DNA from: Ypsolopha sequella
Lineage: Eukaryota; Arthropoda; Insecta; Lepidoptera; Ypsolophidae
Assembly (NCBI GenBank): GCA_934047225.1
Contig: OW203990.1
Coordinates: 21,803,045 to 21,867,044 of the forward strand
Length of the DNA stretch: 64,000 bases
Reading direction: 5' to 3'
The notes below the pieces were generated by a model. The model saw only the letters and a program-made list of their open reading frames with translations, ran no database searches and had not been told where the DNA came from. The first letter of the stretch is position 1; every line of letters starts with the position of its first letter. This document shows positions 36,450 through 48,900 of this stretch, piece after piece. A program made the translations under genes and the position numbers.

Positions 36450-37751
36450 ATGAATAAACACACTTGCACTCGTTTCGCAGTTTACTAGCTTATTTGACCC
36501 GACCGGTTTCGGTTTTACACCATCATCAAGGGTTTAAGGGGGTATATCGGGCAAATTGACACTTTTTGAAGTTATTTATCTGCTCTTTTAAAGAAGTTTC
36601 AAGTAAAATAAATTAGTATAACAATTTTGGGACTTTTTTCTAGATTTTGTGCTATCAGAAACACGATTGGAGGAATTTCACTCGATAGAAATAATAATTG
36701 AAATGAGGTCTAAATTTATACTTTTTTTGATATTCTGACAAATTGGGATACCATACAGACTTCAAAAATATTTAATTAGATGGGTTTTAACAATACCTAA
36801 AATACTGGTTATGGAAATTTTCGTAGCTATTTTAGTTAATTTTGTATTAATTTAAAACCGATTTTTTGTAAATTTTCCCTGGTTCCGTCCCTCTCGCACT
36901 GCGGGTTTTTCCGCCTGGAGTAACGGGGATATATCATCTTAAAAACTGATTATGCTCAGATGTTATTCCGTGCAATAAATGATACAGTAAACCGTGAAGT
37001 ATGTCGTTAATCAATGACAAGTCAAATTGCATGTAGAATAGCATTGAGATTATGGGGAAATAGTAGGTAGGGTAGAATAACATTGAAGATGGGGATGTCA
37101 TTCGGGGAAACCTGCCGAAAAAGTGGGGAATAATTAGAAGTGATTGTAAAAATAAATTATAACCGTGAAAATGATAAACTGATTAGATAACGACGGTTTG
37201 GGGTGCCATTATAATTGATTTTAACCAATTTTCGGGAAAAGTTTATAAGCTCTAAGTCAAAAGTTATGAAAATTAAATATGTTATTAAAAGAAATGTCAA
37301 ACAATATACAAATACCCAAATAAAAGGGATATTTGTATTTATTAAATTATGTCAATTGGAATTATAATGTCGGGTAAATAAAAACTGACAAGACGTTTTT
37401 GGTGGGTAAATTTTTTTACAAATCTCATTACTTGAAATATGACAGTAATGGGGAATTATTGATGTCTATGTGATGGTTGAGAATGTTGTTGGGATTTGTG
37501 TGTAGTAATTTATTTATTTCCAGCGCTTCCAAGGCATTAATTTTTCGGCCCTCACTGCTAAAATATAAAGCTTTGAAGTTTATATTTTGGTCAAACGAAT
37601 GATTTTCTGTTATTAAATGCTCGGCAAAGTTCGAGTTGGTATTGTCACGTCGCCATCAACTTGAGTGTTCTTTGATCCTGGTGAGAAAGGATCTGCCAGT
37701 TTGACCGATATATTTTTTCTAACAATCATTACACGTCATTTGGTAAATACC
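36450..37751 (-). mobile_element. Penelope-like element remnant with GIY-YIG nuclease
   Basis: On the minus strand 37751-37431 reads 'GIYQMTCNDC', stop, 'KKYIGQTGRSFLTRIKEH', stop, then 'NFAEHLITENHSFDQN', with the GIY and YIG triplets and the downstream Arg and His. RT plus GIY-YIG in animals is the Penelope layout, though RT is not seen here. The segment near 36495-36530 ('gaccggtttcggttttacac') is a frequent Penelope/LINE end motif, so the remnant may reach that far. Confidence 0.7.
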
Positions 37752-37941
37752 CTTTTTTTAATGGCTGACAGTGCGGTCTTTTTCTTACAAAAGAACGCTC
37801 TGACTGAGTTTTTGGTATAAAAAGTTGGTTTTCGATATTTGAGCTGCCTTGAGCATTTATAGGAGATATTACCAAGCGTTGAAAGTTTCGATAACTACGT
37901 AAAAGGTGGTTTTACCACAGATAATATAGCACTATTGTTTT

Positions 37942-38010
37942 ATAGTATCTCAGTAAGGACGTGTTGGTCTCGCATACAGAAGGTTATGGTTCGATTCCCA
38001 CCGAAGCACA
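37942..38010 (+). mobile_element. tRNA-like sequence
   Basis: 'tatctcagtaagg' and 'ggttcgattcccacc' mimic A and B boxes with 'ggtctcgcatacagaagg' between, but the acceptor stem does not pair. Probably a tRNA-derived SINE or tRNA pseudogene. Confidence 0.45.
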
Positions 38011-38124
38011 CACGGATAATACAATTGTAAAGTCACTTTCTTCTTAAATACTGAGAGTAACTTGTGAGCAAACATTAAAGTATTTGAGATGGAATAATTG
38101 GCGTTTGTATGACTACATAAAAGT

Positions 38125-38966
38125 GTTATGACAGGATGACAAATAATATTCACAGGATAATAATAAAAAATATATATATATATATATATATACCTACATA
38201 TAGAAAAGTAAACCTGACTACTTTCTTAAAATCTAAACAGACAATACTGCCTTACAGACAGACCGACGTATTTGAAGTTATATGTAAAAAAAAAAACAAA
38301 CGCCCTGATTCAAAAACTCACCCTTCTATACTCCATTCCACGAGTGGAACTCCCAAAGAAAATTACCCGTCTGCGCCCATTGGTTAATGCGAGTAACCTT
38401 CATTAGCCAATTTGTTTCTTAAGGTTGGCTTACATGTCAGATTTTTTAAGTACGTTAATAGCTCTCGCAGTTATCGGACGTGTGTGTTAGTGAAAAAATA
38501 TTACAGATGTCTGATATTGTGAACTCAGATAGGTGAGAAAATGTAAAAGACGCCCTTTTTGTCAAACGAAAAGGCTTTTATTTGCAATATATATAACGCT
38601 AAAATATTAAATAAATAAAAAAAATGTATATATATATAATGCATAGTAGTTGGCGGCAGGCATGTAAACCTTTTCTTTAAAGCGGACCGTCTTTGCTTAT
38701 TGTGTCGCTTATCTCTTGCCGCGTGCAAAGAGCTGCGAGTATTTCGTTTCCTAGGAATTCGACTCGTGAAATGGAGTATATGTATACTCACATTAAAACC
38801 AATACACACCACTTAACATCCCACCCACAAGCACAACGTCACCTCTAACAAAAAGTTAAGATTTTAAGCAGGTACTTAAATTTTACTTTTCTACAATTTT
38901 ATTATTTTTTATTATCGTTGTCATCCTGTAAATATTATTTGTCATCCTGCCTGTCATAACATAAGT
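38125..38966. mobile_element. Fold-back element with ~220-bp imperfect arms
   Basis: The left arm 'gttatgacaggatgacaaat' matches, inverted, 'atttgtcatcctgcctgtca' on the right. Inner blocks around 'tagaaaagtaaa' and 'tatactccattccacgagt' also match inverted sequence at ~38745-38900. A (TA)n run lies at 38170-38191. Confidence 0.6.
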
Positions 38967-40165
38967 CATAATTATAATTTCAATTGATGCCGGGCCCAGG
39001 GGGGCCCAAAATATATCTTGATTTACTAAGTTTATTTATATTACTGTGTCTTATTTGGGTACATTTATAATAATAATGATAATAATAAAAATATAAAAAC
39101 AAGACTATAAGGGTCAATGTAAATTTATTTGATTACATTAAAGTGTAATACATTATCTTACAGAAACACATAAGATGCCATGTTTGTGTACAAGCAACCA
39201 AGTATTTGTGCTTTCATCCTAGCTTCAAGTCGTATTTACCCCCAACAACTAAACAAAGAACAATAAACTCTTTTAAATACCCACCATTTGAATGTTAACA
39301 CCTACAAGGGTGTTAAAAAAGCGTCATATTGCTGCGATAAAAGAACGTTGCCCATACCAGTGCTCGCTTCAGAACGCAATGAGTACGGCATGAGGTTGTG
39401 TTCGTATATGCACTGTGTTGTTCTTGCCTTTGTATTTAGTTACTACTTATGTATATGTATAAGTTCACTTAGAATGGGATTGCCAAATTCACAGTGGAGA
39501 CTCGGTAAATAATTAGAATCAAGGTTCAAATTCTAGCAATTTGTTTTTGTGCCTAGTTGTGAGCTGATTTTTATCAATTAATTAATTATTAACCAATTAC
39601 TTACAGAGTCCCCAATATGAATAGCCTTATATAAGAGCAAAAATTTAAATTTTTAAATTTTATAGCAACCCCAGATAATTAAGCCCTAAAAAATTTAACT
39701 AGCAATATTATCTTAAACAGATCTATTCTCCTAAGCCTGTATATTATTCGCAACAATCCAGCAAAAATGTTTAAAATTATACAAATATTTCCGGAGTGGT
39801 AAATGTATATATTTTTATTATTTATTCAAGATAATTTTTTTTTTGTTTTGTAGACATTTTTATTTACTTTAAAATACTAGTTTACCATATAATATACGCT
39901 CTGGGCTTCACCCTACGTCCTCGATATAAATTTGACTATAAAAATTAATGTCTCCCTATTTATTTATTATTTTTTTTCTTTTTCCAAATCTGCAAACATT
40001 CCTGTAGACTATAATTAAATGGGGTCTGCGAGTTTCTTATTTAAGCATGCTGATTCACAAATCAGGCATCCCTTCTTAAATTACTGATGATATTTGCCCT
40101 TTTTAGCCGTCTGATATCATCTGATATCTCCACCAGTGCAGCAGCCAGCGGGTTAGAATGCCACA
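38967..40165. other. No gene seen
   Basis: AT-rich. The open frame at 39288-39512 has no domain. Confidence 0.45.
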
Positions 40166-40440
40166 TCAGTCTCTTTCTAGTCTATCCCACGATTCTCTAG
40201 TTCGTCGACTACTGTGAATCTCACTGTTTCGAGAGTACCAAGGTGCATTTGATATAATTCGTAGAATTTTATTTTGTGCTCTTTGGATGACTTGGAGATT
40301 TGACTTGCTTGTAGTGCTACCCCATATTTGACAACCATATGTCCAAACAGGTTTGATGATAGAGTTGTAGACTAACAGTTTGTTGTTGAATGTCTCTTTA
40401 TTTCCCTGAAAGTATAGAACGTAATTAAATCCCATTGTCG
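40166..40440 (-). mobile_element. Jockey-type LINE, C-terminal RT fragment
   Basis: The minus strand reads 'NKLLVYNSIIKPVWTYGCQI' then 'WGSTTSKSNLQVIQRAQNKI' and 'RIISNAPWYSRN', the thumb-side region of Jockey reverse transcriptases. Truncated on both sides. Confidence 0.85.
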
Positions 40441-41509
40441 GGTGTTAAATTCCGAACAAAGCCTCTAGAAGGGAGGCGATCCGCTAGCTAACGGTTACTT
40501 CTATGGGCAATTCCTTTTCTTTTGCCACGTAATAGCGAGTAATAGGTAGAAAAACGAGCTGGGAGCAGATACTGACGGTAACAATGTACGAACATTTCTC
40601 TCTTTGTTTGTGGGAGTAACGTACGGATGAAATTAAATTCCAGGAGAGCGCTTTGTTGGTACATTTTATTTGGGTTCATTATCCATCTTTTTATTGGTTG
40701 GTTTTGTATTATATCAAGCTATATCAACATTATCATTGTTTACGTCGCTCAAAGCGTGTACCTTAAATCTATAAATTCAAGTATTTAAATTTTAATTCCT
40801 AACATATTCTCTTGAAAATGGTGAAAAATCCGAAACTGGTTGGGAGAAAAACATTAATAAATAGTGAACCTACTGTACAAGCTTTTAATCCAAGATATAT
40901 AAAGATACTTCATACTTAATAACTTCTTTTTTTTGTCTTTATTACTCGTTTAGCTATGAAATGAACTTTATTCATTTTAAATAGTACGCACGTATACTGA
41001 TGTCAATTAATTAAATAACTCACATATTTTTTTACGAAAATTATCCGTCCCACTCACATTAAAATAAATCTTTAAAGATAAGAATTCCATGAAAACCATA
41101 GCGTCCGCAAAAGAATCCCTTTCAGGCAAGTCTGAGAAGAAAAAAAACTATCCTTTGAAATACTCGCATCTACATAAATTCTATATTACATAATCCTATA
41201 AAATGTTATAAATAATGATCTTACATATTATATCAGTAAGTAAAATAGTATATTTTCCACAGGAAATAAAACAGTTTTCTTGTAGGTTTCAAAACAATAT
41301 TTAAATATGTTTTGTCTTATTGTCTTTTGCTTTTTACCAAGACTCATAAATATTTAATTGTATAAACGGGCAAATGCTATCGACCTCTCTTGACCCAATT
41401 TAAGGAACCACAAGAGAGACTTATTTTACTTACAATGGCGTCCAGCGGTCAACGGTAATTTTCGTTATGATTATTTTATAGAGTTGGCTTGACTAAACGG
41501 TCTTCCACG
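40441..41509. other. No gene seen
   Basis: An open frame at 40488-40679 (minus) shows no known domain. The rest is AT-rich. Confidence 0.4.
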
Positions 41510-41511
41510 TA

Positions 41512-41662
41512 CAGTGCTCCCAAAGTAATAATGCGCATACAAATCTTCGCCACTGTTCGACAGAGTTCGTATTTCCCAGTTCTACACAATCAATAAGGTC
41601 ACGTGGTACGTCCGGTCGCTCGGCTATAGATTTGTATGCGCATTATTACTTTGGGAGCACTG
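41512..41662. mobile_element. Tc1/mariner MITE, 151 bp, TA flanks
   Basis: Perfect 35-bp inverted ends beginning cagtgctcccaaagtaataa, flanked by TA at 41510-41511 and 41663-41664. No transposase. Confidence 0.9.
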
Positions 41663-41964
41663 TATACAGGTTGTAAACCTGAATATGTACTTCCTTTAAG
41701 AGACCGGCGGAGCACGCCTATTTCAACCAAAATCATTTTTAAATCATAGATATTCTTAAGGTAGTTTGTACAGAATTGCATTACAGAATGTCTAGGTTCC
41801 CAAATATAATGTTAAATGATTTAAACATGGAATATGAGAAAAATAACATTTCTATGAAAATTCTAAATTGCTTATATGTCGTCTGAGAAAATAAGCTTTC
41901 TATGGACATTTTTTATTGCTTTTATGTCATCTTTAAATCAGTGTCCTTTCAAAATATATTCTCG

Positions 41965-42105
41965 TCATAACGGACAATTCTTTAAAAAATCATAAAAAAA
42001 ATATGGTTAATTTAAGCACCAAAATAATGAAAATTATTTCCTAAAATGGCGTATATTCTCTGAAAAAAAAAACTTTTAGAAATTAAGCTATGGGAATTCC
42101 GTGCT
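41965..42105 (+). repeat. Dispersed repeat, copy 2 of 2
   Basis: Same family and orientation as 3640-3790 (shared 'ttaagctatgggaatt'). Confidence 0.6.
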
Positions 42106-42843
42106 TGTGGCAAATATCATAATCATGGAAATAAATCTCTGTACCTAATGACCAGTCGAAATTTTTCACCGATTTGCGACCAAAAATTTAATGTGTGAAT
42201 GTTGATCATTAAAATAGCATTTTTTTTTTGTTTTCGACTGAGATAAGCAGTTGCTCACCTGATATCTAGACCACGAAGATAATTTCCATATAAACGGAAT
42301 TGGCCTCCTGAGAACAATGTTCGGTGACCACTCCGATTAAAAATCTCAAACACTTTTTAATTAAAAAATTCAAACCTTTTTGATGTCGATTATATAAATT
42401 TATCTTGATTTCATTTCATCATTACTTGCGCCTGGTCGACGCTTCTGGTGATCGGTGGGCTGGGGACACCTCGGACAGCGGATTAGCCTCGCAAATCCAA
42501 CTGGGTATGCCAACTGCGGCAGCAATCTGAATCATATTTTTTATTTAATTCAGGCAATTTCTTATTTTATTATCTTTGTAGTTAGTGTTTATTTTAAGTA
42601 TTATTTATAAATTAGTATTATTTAAGTTTCCTACAGTTAAATATGCATCTAGATGATAGAATAATCAAAATAATATTTTACTGCAAAATCTAAAGCAAGT
42701 TACCACAACTGTCAATTGATCAATAATAATACATATTTTAGTCATGAGCTCACAAGAATACTCGTAAAAAGAAAAGCCGTAAAACTTTACAATGCGTGTC
42801 TATCAATTTAATTTATGTATGAGTGTAGTTATTTCATTTCAGC
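42106..42843. other. 5' flank of the pseudoprotease gene
   Basis: A GC-richer patch at 42428-42535 ('gatcggtgggctggggacac') looks repeat-derived. No TATA box or initiator could be assigned with confidence. Confidence 0.4.
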
Positions 42844-42949
42844 ATGTATTATTTTGAACAAAGTATTTTGATCATCCTACTCGTTTTTTGTTTGGATATC
42901 ACATTTTGTGAAGATGATGTAATTCTTAAAGATACAAAAAGCATTTTTC
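42844..42949 (+). CDS. Pseudoprotease exon 1: start codon and signal peptide
   Basis: The ATG at 42844 opens 35 codons plus one base. The peptide begins MYYFEQSILIILLVFCLDIT, a good signal peptide, and continues FCEDDVILKDTKSIF. The donor is c|gtaagt. The ATG follows 'tttcatttcagc', which resembles a splice acceptor, so a non-coding exon may lie upstream; none was located. Confidence 0.76.
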
Positions 42950-45900
42950 GTAAGTATTAGGCATACACAACTTTGGTTACTTTGCTCTACGGGGTGAATC
43001 AAACGAATGCCCCCTGGAGGGAAAGTACCCTTAACATTGAAGACAGCAAATTTTACTTATGGTACCTTTATTTTATTTTAAAATAAAAAAAAAATTTGGA
43101 ATATCACCTGCCTGTACCGGGAATCGACGAGACAAATGTGTAAAAAAACATCCAGCCCCTCTGTTATGTATCTTTGGTTACCAGCTGGACTGGGTGCCTA
43201 TCATCAAAAACATAGATAAAAACTGAACTTTCAAAATTGCCTTAAGGCGCTCTTATCCCACAAGAGTGACTCTCTGTCTTTTTCTTTACGTGTAAGGAGT
43301 AAAGAAAATAACCACACTTTTGTACTTTTTCGTTGTTTTTATCGGTTTTTAAATTGTTTAAAAATAAGGGATATGTTTATTAAAACCCACTTACGTGGTC
43401 GACCTAGAAAATTTAAAGAGCAATATTACCAGATATGTTTCGTTAATAAAAGAGTGGAATTATGGAAATGGCATGATTTGAAAGGTCTTATTACATGCTG
43501 TGTTCGTGAATTATTTCTATCGAGCAAAGTTTATCTGATCGTGTAACACATACGTACAAAACCTAGATAAAGGTTTGAACTATATTGAGTATTTTTTTTG
43601 GAAGTTTTGATGATATTTGAAAGTTCTATTTGACTTTGAAATTACTGATTTTGGGATAAGAGCGCCTTAAGTTGGTATTGAACCAGGCCACTCAGGAGGC
43701 CTGCGTAGAATAGTGCATTGACATGATTGCTAAATTTAAAGCAGGCTCGTCTCCGCGTGTTTACGATATTATTACAGGTGATGAATCTTGGATTTATTAA
43801 TACGATCTAGAAACGAAGCTCCAGTTTGACAGTTGGGCTGTTTGAAAACGAACCAACGCCTACCAAAGCGAAGTGGTCGAGAGGCGCAAGGAAGATTTTA
43901 ATCTCTAGTTGGTTCAGTTTGACGGGGTATTTGTTATCAATTCTTTTACGAAATCAAAGTACCATCAACGCCAAATGGTATACTACCAAATGCTTGCCAG
44001 AAGTTTTCACTGCTGTGTGCAAAAAGCTACCGAACACGAGGCTCCGCAGGCTACTGTTTCACCATGACAACGCGCCAGCACACTCAGCGCTCAAAATGAG
44101 GGACTTCCTGGACAGCACACTGGTTAAACTTTTGGATAACCTTACAGCCCTGATTTATTAGCACCGTGTGTCTTCTTTTTATTCCCTAAAATAAAAAATC
44201 TACTCAAATGGATACAGTTTTCATCGCCAGAAGATGCACTAAAAGCGTTCGAGAAGGCCGTAGAAAAGGTATTTGAGGCATTTTTAAAAATTTTTTTGGA
44301 AAATTGGTGTAGATGCATGAAACTTTGTATAGATGCTGATGAAGAGTTCTTTGAAAAGATTTAATAATAAAACTTTACACTGTCAAACATTTTGTTTTAC
44401 TTTTCTAAAATTTTCTCTGAGTATCCCACGTATTTACAAACCGTGCCATCACTTCAAGTGTGACAATATCGTTAGACAATTGGAATACCTCTTGATTGAT
44501 TATATCTAATATTTTTGATGATATGCACTCAATTCAGTTGGCAACTAAAGAAACATAATAGGTTCGCTGTATTTTTATGATACAGATCGAAAGGATTAAT
44601 CATCAAATTCAAATTAAAGGGAGACCATGAAATTTAACATTCTAATAACAAAACAAATATAGGTATCCCAAAATTCAATATTCTTGGAAGTATGGAAAAG
44701 ACTCGTCTTGTCTCGTGGAATGTACAAGTTATTACAAACATTTGGTTATTATCATTGACCCTTTCAATCGGTATCATGAAAATACAGGTTGTTTTTTTTT
44801 TACACATTCGTCCGGTTCGATTTCCGGTTCAGGCAGGTCATTTATCAAAATTCTTTGAATGCATTTTTTTTTTATTTTAGAATAAAATAAAGGTTCCACT
44901 AAGTACAATTTGTTATGTTTAATGTTTAGTGTACTTTCCCTCCAGGGGGAATTTGTTTAATCCAATCTGTACATCTTTTTAAATGGGTATCTGGTAAATT
45001 ATATGATTTGTTGCGAAATCCATCGCTTTGGAAATTCCCTACATTTTTAGAGTAAGGGGCTGTACATATATAACGACATCGATTTTTACCGATATTCGAT
45101 TTCTCTCCTACAATCATCCTATAATCATTATCCAATGACCCCACTCTCACAAAACTGATGTAATTTTCGTTGTCTGTATTATAAAATTTACTTGGAGATC
45201 CCCTCGAAGTAATTCGGGGGAGAGTAAGAGGAAAAAAACAGGCAAAAAACCAGAAGGCCCACCATGCCTGGGACCGATGGATGACGGTATATCCATCCCT
45301 AATAGCCGGGCCTTATATGGAACAGACTGGTGACGCGCAGCGGCGTCACTGGTGCGAGGGTTCCGGCACCGCGCTCACCAATCCGCCTGCCCAACGTGTG
45401 TGAGTATGGGCAATTCTTCCAGGATGACCGCCGGGAGTGACAAAGACCTGGAAAGGCTTATGTCCAGCAGTGGACGAACTAGGCTGATGGATGGATGGAT
45501 GATTACAAAATCAATTTTGTTGTTTAAACAATGTTTTTTTACCTTTGCAAAGATTCCCCATTATTGCGATCTATGCTCATAATATTACTATCATCCACAG
45601 ACCCCCCCACCCCCCTAATTTAAAATTACGATTACGTAATTTTCTATCTTGTTAGGGGCCATCCATATTAATATATATAAAAATAAAATAAACATAGAAA
45701 AGTAGGAGTATCTTCGAGAATAACCAATTCTTTGAGAAAAATTTATCTTGGGCAGTTTTCGAACACGAACTAGACAAACTTTGACTCGTTAAACTTAACC
45801 CATTTTCGCAAGGTCTTCTTAAACAGCTAATAAAGAACCAGTGACTGCATAAAATCACCAAGCAATGTTGAAAAAGAGTAACTTTTATAATTAAAAACAA

Positions 45901-48900
45901 TAATATTAAAATTTAAAGAACATCTGTTTACTTGCAAAAAGAACGAAGTCACGTGCTACTTGGATTAAAATAAAAATTAACTCATTTTTTAGTGAATTCT
46001 TTACTCAACACTAGTTAACATAATTAAGTAAAAAAAAACGTAATTTTTTCCATTCGTTAATAATACCTCTCGATAATTTCTGTCCTTTCATAAAAAAATA
46101 TATATTTTAATCACAAAATCACAACAATACCTAGGTATTTTTTTATGAGTATGTTAAATATCTATCCACAACCACACTATTTATGCTTCAGTAGCTTTGT
46201 ACGCCGTGCATTGTACAACATAAGAATGATGAAACTTTTAATTATCAATATCCATATAGGTCCTTCTAAATGCAATTGGCGTTTTGTATCGAAAATTTGA
46301 AGTAAATTTTCAGTTCTAACATTTTTGCATTTTTTTTTAGGAATGACAAATGTAATTTTTATTATTTCTTTTGTGTATTGAATGAGACAAAATTAAGCTA
46401 ACAGCAACATTCGAATCTTATCATGGAAATGGAAGGCGTATGACAAACTGTTTTTGAAGATTCAGTTTAAGTTATTATACTGAAAATAAAAACAAAATTT
46501 AATACCTTGAAATCCACTTGCAAAGAAAAAGCAAGTAATAGAAATAGCTATTAAATAACAGGAATTATGAACTCATAAATATGTCACAGGTTTTTTCATC
46601 AATCTCTAAAATGTTTTTTTCTTTCACAGTTCGCAGAAAATTGGATAGTGACATGACATATCCAGATTTAGGTGATGCAGATCCTTACACTTTTACAGTT
46701 CTCCTATTGTAAGTACTTGAAACAAAATGTAATCTACAACTTCATATTTAGACCTTCATACATCAATTTACAGGGCTGAAGCCGGGCTCGACTGTGGAGG
46801 TACCACCATCTTACTTGGAGACCCCCTCGAAGTAATTCGGGGGAGAGTAAGTGGATAGCTCACGGGCAAAAAACCAGAAGGCCCATGCCTGGGACAGATT
46901 GATGGCGGTATATCCATCCCTAATAACCGGGCTTATATGGAACAGACTGGTGACGGGCAGCGGCGTCACTGTTGCGAGGGTTCCGGCACCGCGCTCACCA
47001 ACCCGCCTGCCCAGCGTATGTGAGTATGGGCAATACTTTCAGAATGACCGCCGGCAGTGGCAAAGTCCTGGAAAGGCTCATGTCTAGCAGTGGACGAACT
47101 AGGCTGATGGATGGATGAGATGGGATGGATACATCCAATGGAATGATGAAGCCAGACTCAAGATTCTCTTTGAACCAAGACTCAGAGCCGTGGTTGTAAA
47201 AAATATTGTCAACTATTAGACCGTCGCGTCGTCCAAGGGGGTGTTTTCTTATCTATAAGATTGTGTGAAGAATTTTGTCTTAATTATTTAAAATGATACT
47301 GCCATTATCCTAAGAAGGAATTTATAGACTATCAAATCCATGCAATCTGTATCTCTGAATCTCATCTTCGGCCAACGCTCCCTTCGACGCTGTATCCCAT
47401 CTCTGGTTATCGACTTATTAGACGGGACAGGACTCATACTACTGGCGGTGGTGTCGCAGTATATTTACGTGCTGACCTAGACTGCAAGGTTGTCTCAGAG
47501 TCTGATCCCGGAAGTCCTACTGAACATTTATTTTTAGAATTATCTCTTCGCCACACGAAACTTCTTTTATAGCCCCTCTTGTCATGTTAATTATTTTCCC
47601 TCACTTTAAACAACTCTTGAAGCTTTTAGGTCACATTATGAGCAAATTATCCTGATGGGAGATTTTAATACCTGTCTCATCAAAAATGACCATAGGACAA
47701 AATCACTACAGTCAATGATGAAATCTCTTAATTTAAATATTTTACCTTCTGGTCCAACTCATTTTCAGCCTGGCTCTCCCCCTTCACTCCTTGATTTGAT
47801 TATTACCTCGTCTCCGGCTCATACGGTTTTCTATGGCCAATTCAATGCTGCTGGTTTTTCTCATCACGATCTCATTTTCCTGTCATATAATCTTCGTCCA
47901 CCTAAATTCAAACATAAGGTTCTTCTTCTTCGTAATTTCAGTGGTATGGATCTCAAAGCGCTAAGAGCTGATGTGAGTCAGATTGATTGGTCCTCAATAA
48001 CTAAAAACGCATCAGTTAACGAAAAGGTCGAGCATTTCAACACTATCATTCTAGCACTATATGATAAGCATGCTCCCTTAAAGCAGACTAGGGTAAAGCA
48101 TCTCCCAGCACCGTGGCTCACACCGGAGATTAAGACACTTATGGCACAAAGGGACAGGGCCCAGGTTAGATTTAGGCTGGATCCCTCCCCTCAGAATGTC
48201 AAACTTCCAAATCCGATTGGTGTAACCTAACAACCGGCGTCCCACAGGGTGGCGTTCTTTCTCCTCTCCTATTTTCAATTTGTATCAATTCTATTACTGC
48301 TTCCCTCTCCTCCTCTTTTCATTTATATGCTGACGACTTGCAGTTGTACGCAGCCGCACCACCACATGACATAAACAGGGCAGTGGACACCATTAACTCT
48401 GATCTCATGGCCATTAGTGAATGGACGCTACGTTTCGGTTTATAGGTCAACCCAAAGAAGTCACAGGCTATCATCATTGGTAGTGGCTATTACGTCTCCC
48501 GCTTGGACATGTCCAACGTTTCAGATGTTGTTTTTGATGGAGAAGTAGTGCCTTACTGTACGACTGTGAGGAATTTGGGTTTGTGGATAGACCAAACTCT
48601 GTCTTGGTCTCCACATTTCAATGAAGTAAGTCGTAAAGTTTTCGGCTCATATCACTCTCTTAAGCGCTTACAAAAGTTTCTGCCACAGGAAACGAAAATA
48701 ACGTTAGCTCAATCTCTTCTTCTTCCCCTACTAGATTATGCCGATGTTGCTTATCTAGATCCTACTGAAGAGCTGCTTGATAGGCTGGAGCGTCTTCAGA
48801 ACTTGTGTATCCGATTCATATACGGACTGCGCAAGTATGATCACGTCTCCGACTTTCGATGCAGGTTGAAGTGGCTCCCTATTCGTCTTCGCAGGAACTT

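Larger units (their letters stand above)
42993..44966 (+). mobile_element. Mariner-like element with ~170-bp terminal inverted repeats
   Basis: The left arm from 42993 and the right arm to 44966 match inverted: 'ccccctggagggaaagtac', 'cctttattttatt', 'acctgcctg', 'aatcga' and 'gtgtaaaaaa' occur in order in both. The transposase remnant sits inside. It lies in intron 1 of the pseudoprotease gene and carries a nested MITE. Confidence 0.82.

Noticed and set aside
36447..36490. Hammerhead ribozyme (CTGATGA near a Penelope relic)
   Set aside because: The GAAA core box does not follow at the right place and I could not build the three stems.
37942..38010. A tRNA gene with a CAT-like anticodon
   Set aside because: The loop is suggestive, but the 5' and 3' ends do not pair as an acceptor stem.
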